Shown here in pieces: positions 62,075 through 64,000 of a stretch of 64,000 nucleotides of DNA. Position 1 is the stretch's first letter. Each line of letters begins with the position of its first letter. The position numbers were made by a program, and so were the translations under genes. The notes under the pieces were generated by a model, which had not been told where the DNA came from, ran no database searches, and saw only the letters and a list, made by a program, of their open reading frames with translations. The stretch comes from JAJUFS01 sp036381175 (lineage in GTDB: Bacteria; Pseudomonadota; Gammaproteobacteria; Natronospirales; JAJUFS01): positions 1 through 64,000 of the forward strand of contig DASVDI010000005.1 of NCBI GenBank assembly GCA_036381175.1. The letters run 5' to 3'.

Positions 62075-63061
62075 TTATTTCAGCTCCTTCCGAAGAGTAG
62101 CAATAGAATCGCGCAGATCATTGCGGCGCCGGACGCGTCGAAATGGTTGCTTCTCTAGCATTCTGTGGATCAACTGCGACAGGTCATTGGATATTCCAAA
62201 TGTTTCTTCAAGATTTGGAAGATCTTCATTTGTAACAGCGACCAGCTTGTCGTCAATGCTCTTCTTGCCGGTTACGAACGGATTACTTCCCGAAAGCATT
62301 TCGTATGCAATTATGCCGATACAGAATTGATCACTCTTATGCGTAATGTTTGCCTTATCATTCGTTGCCTGTTCCGGACTGCAGTATCCGGGCGTACACG
62401 GACCCCAAGGAGAGAATGTCGCTGTCTTTCCTTTTTCACCTTCGAGGCGAACAATCCCAAGATCAATAATCGCCACGCCACCATCGTCTCGGATCAGTAT
62501 ATTCGGCGGCTTAAGGTCTCTGTGGACAAGACCCTTGCCCCACAACACCTCCATGGCTTCCACCACGTCGGCCATGAAGTCAATCACCTTGGCTTCAGTG
62601 TCGAACTCTTTTAAGCATTCCGACAGCGGCCTCGACGGAATTTTTTCCTCGATCGTAACTAAGTATCGAATCGGTAGCGTTTCGCCGGTTTCGGGATGCT
62701 CATGGAATATTCTCGCAAAATACAGAGTTGGAAACGCTGTTGAATCGATTGATGCAAGGAAGCCAATTTCGCGCTCAAGATAAGAAAGAGATGCCGCATC
62801 GATGTCCGCACTTATTTTCAGCACGACCTCGCCAGCAGGTATTGCAAGGAAGTCGTTTAGCGCTTCTAGGGTGTCGAGGTCTTCGTCACCCTCCGCAGAT
62901 TCCTCCTCCTCATCCGTTTCCGTGGCTGGCTTCTCCGCTGGTTGGTAGTTGCAGAAGTAAACAACACGTTGACCAGATGCAGAAGCGACTTCTTCTATTG
63001 CAACGCCCGGTACAAATGCTGCTGCGAGCTCACGAAGCGCGTTGCTGTCTGTTAATGGCAC
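62075..63061 (-). CDS. Ser/Thr protein kinase of an accessory operon
   Basis: A 328-residue soluble kinase. An N-terminal acidic insert (TDEEEESAEGDEDLDT) precedes the ATP-binding VVLKISADIDAAS (candidate Lys). The catalytic loop is LVHRDLKPPNILI, the metal motif IIDLGIV (DLG rather than DFG), and GTPGYCSPEQ-like sequence CTPGYCSPEQATN marks the activation segment. No membrane segment or sensor domain. GTG 63061, with AAGGA eight bases upstream, is preferred. Longer frames run through the tRNA-like sequence, where a run of VQVPPPFPF is the usual artefact of translating a tRNA 3' end. Confidence 0.88.
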   Translation of the reverse strand: MPLTDSNALRELAAAFVPGVAIEEVASASGQRVVYFCNYQPAEKPATETDEEEESAEGDEDLDTLEALNDFLAIPAGEVVLKISADIDAASLSYLEREIGFLASIDSTAFPTLYFARIFHEHPETGETLPIRYLVTIEEKIPSRPLSECLKEFDTEAKVIDFMADVVEAMEVLWGKGLVHRDLKPPNILIRDDGGVAIIDLGIVRLEGEKGKTATFSPWGPCTPGYCSPEQATNDKANITHKSDQFCIGIIAYEMLSGSNPFVTGKKSIDDKLVAVTNEDLPNLEETFGISNDLSQLIHRMLEKQPFRRVRRRNDLRDSIATLRKELK

Positions 63062-63097
63062 GGTCAGTTCCTTGTTCGGTTCTTTATCAGCCGGAAA

Positions 63098-63212
63098 TGG
63101 GAACGGTGGCGGGACTTGAACCCGCATCCTCCTTGCCCATATCCTTATTTCCGTGACGAAATTGAAGGACATGTAGAAGACAAGGTGCTCTATCCGATTG
63201 AGCTACACCGCC
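63098..63212 (-). tRNA. tRNA-Arg(UCU)-like sequence with a 36-nt hairpin at position 37/38
   Basis: All arms are present: acceptor GGCGGTG/CACCGTT, U8-A9, D arm GCTC...GAGC with GG, anticodon stem CTTGT/GCAAG, T arm GCGGG-TTCAAGT-CCCGC, and an encoded CCA. Between A37 and N38 of a loop CTTCTA|G lie 36 extra bases. These fold as CATGTCCTT-(CA)-ATTTC, loop GTCACG, GAAAT-AAGGATATG (14 bp including one G-U pair). Without them the anticodon would be UCU with U33 and A37. Weak points: two G-U pairs at the acceptor end, C at position 73, and one extra base before the anticodon stem. It may be spliced, decayed or serve another role. Confidence 0.6.
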
Positions 63213-63213
63213 G

Positions 63214-63735
63214 TCAACTCACTGCAACTCGCTGCACGTCTTTGGCCCCGATCTCGATCGCTCTCTGTATCAGAGCGACATACTTCTTGCTCTGGAACCC
63301 TGGACGACCTTCCGATTTCAGTCTTTCGATCACAAGATACGGGTTGAGCAACAGGACATAATTAAACTCGCCCGAAGCCCCCTCCGTCGCCTTGATGAAG
63401 CCCAACACGACCAACTGGCGCATTCTTTCTATCCATGTGCGTTCAGCACGCTGTCCTGCAAAACCTGATTCAAAGGCCAACTCTCTTGGGTTGGTGATCG
63501 TAATAAACCCTTCGTCCCAAACTCGGCACCACAGGGAGAGATAACACCGAGAGACGGGCTTGCCATTCGTCAGGTCATCCATGATTTCCATCATCAATGG
63601 CAGCGTTCGAGGGAGCGTTGTGTATCCATCAGATACCTTCCTGTTCCACAGGGCCTCGGCAGTCACTTCAGGCCAAAGTGACGCCCGAAGTTCCAGTCTT
63701 TTTTGAGTCATTTTTGCGCTGCGGCTGGCCTTCAT
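63214..63735 (-). CDS. Winged-helix protein resembling plasmid/ICE replication or control proteins
   Basis: About 173 residues, soluble. SRCYLSLWCRVWDEGFITITNPRELAFESGFAGQRAERTWIERMRQLVVLGFIKATEG has the layout of a winged helix, and the C-terminal part LNPYLVIERLKSEGRPGFQSKKYVALIQRAIEIGA is helical. It recalls proteins of mobile elements and plasmids of proteobacteria, without certain assignment. The start is unclear (ATG 63735 or 63711, TTG 63774). Its stop lies one base before the tRNA-like sequence, so they are probably on one transcript. Repeats resembling iterons lie 230 bp upstream. Confidence 0.6.
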   Translation of the reverse strand: MKASRSAKMTQKRLELRASLWPEVTAEALWNRKVSDGYTTLPRTLPLMMEIMDDLTNGKPVSRCYLSLWCRVWDEGFITITNPRELAFESGFAGQRAERTWIERMRQLVVLGFIKATEGASGEFNYVLLLNPYLVIERLKSEGRPGFQSKKYVALIQRAIEIGAKDVQRVAVS

Positions 63736-63966
63736 ACTCTTCTTCAACTCCGAAATTCTTGTCACCCGAGACAATGTCTATTATTGCAATTTTTCTTTAT
63801 AAATCAACGGCTTATGTGTGTCGGCCTGCGCGTCGTATTCGCAAAAACACCCCACTCAACATGCTGGGCACGCCCCAATCGTGACTCCAACATAGTGAGT
63901 ACGACATTTTTGTGCAAAAAAAAACGCGTAATTCATTGTTTATCAAAGGAAATAAAAAATAACCGT

Positions 63967-64000
63967 AGTGCTCCTAGTGCTCTGTGTGCTACCTGTGCTC
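63967..64000. repeat. Nine-base direct repeats (iteron-like), cut by the window end
   Basis: AGTGCTCCT, AGTGCTCTG, TGTGCTACC and the start of a fourth unit, TGTGCTC, follow one another without gaps. The 230 bp before them are AT-rich with A-tracts (A9 near 63918). This resembles an origin or operator region upstream of the winged-helix gene, but the array continues beyond the window. Confidence 0.6.

Noticed and set aside
63062..63172. N-terminal extension of the kinase to ATG 63172
   Set aside because: The extra 37 codons are the translated hairpin and 3' half of the tRNA-like sequence (VQVPPPFPF is the usual sign), and a GTG with AAGGA lies right after it.

Overview
This window looks like a chromosomal segment of a gammaproteobacterium, possibly near the Xanthomonadales/Steroidobacter side. 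This is inferred from the Kdo kinase, HldE, LpxL-type acyltransferase, GlnE, BaeSR-like pair, S46 peptidase and REP-like hairpins; no rRNA or marker protein fixes the taxon. Most of it is GC-rich and dense, with many 1-4 base overlaps between genes of one operon. GTG and TTG starts are frequent and often carry good Shine-Dalgarno sequences.

Region 1 (1-8.7 kb) is a lipopolysaccharide block: waaA-hldE, an LpxL-like acyltransferase followed by a family 2 glycosyltransferase, kdkA divergent from a heptosyltransferase, and a one-piece O-antigen-ligase/glycosyltransferase fusion. Region 2 (8.5-25 kb) is mostly housekeeping: a zinc-finger protein, glnE, a CGGC-type DsbA, LysR and GNAT genes, an EamA permease, Uup, a Rap1a-like secreted protein, a lipoprotein FKBP, a BaeSR-like two-component pair and a yqjDE-like membrane cluster. 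Dispersed hairpin repeats lie between genes.

Region 3 (25-49 kb) holds an S46 dipeptidyl-peptidase split by one in-frame TAA, a LuxR-type regulator, two ferritin-like proteins, a Bcr/CflA transporter, a PAS-PAS-GGDEF-EAL protein, a pair of bacterial PH-domain membrane proteins and a Cfa-type methyltransferase. It also has a cytochrome c lipoprotein coupled to a beta-barrel protein that carries a CxxCH motif, both behind a strongly folded leader. A DUF1028, YbdK-ligase and M20-hydrolase group, an EF-hand protein and DUF817 follow.

Region 4 (about 49-64 kb) is accessory DNA. Three times it shows the same arrangement: a small cytoplasmic protein divergent from a small XRE-family regulator, which is followed at once by an exported protein. 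Repeated or palindromic DNA lies between the divergent starts. Fragments of the small genes, an antitoxin remnant, a HigBA-like toxin-antitoxin pair, a truncated esterase and a secreted protein frameshifted at a T9 tract lie among these modules. The right end is an AT-richer segment with a nuclease-like gene facing a leftward string. That string is a winged-helix/replication-like gene, a tRNA-Arg(UCU)-like sequence carrying a 36-nt self-complementary hairpin at the 37/38 position, a Ser/Thr kinase and a large unknown protein. Nine-base repeats resembling iterons close the window.

The strongest candidates for something undescribed are the triplicated small-protein/XRE/exported-protein module and the kinase plus unknown-protein operon with its hairpin-bearing tRNA.
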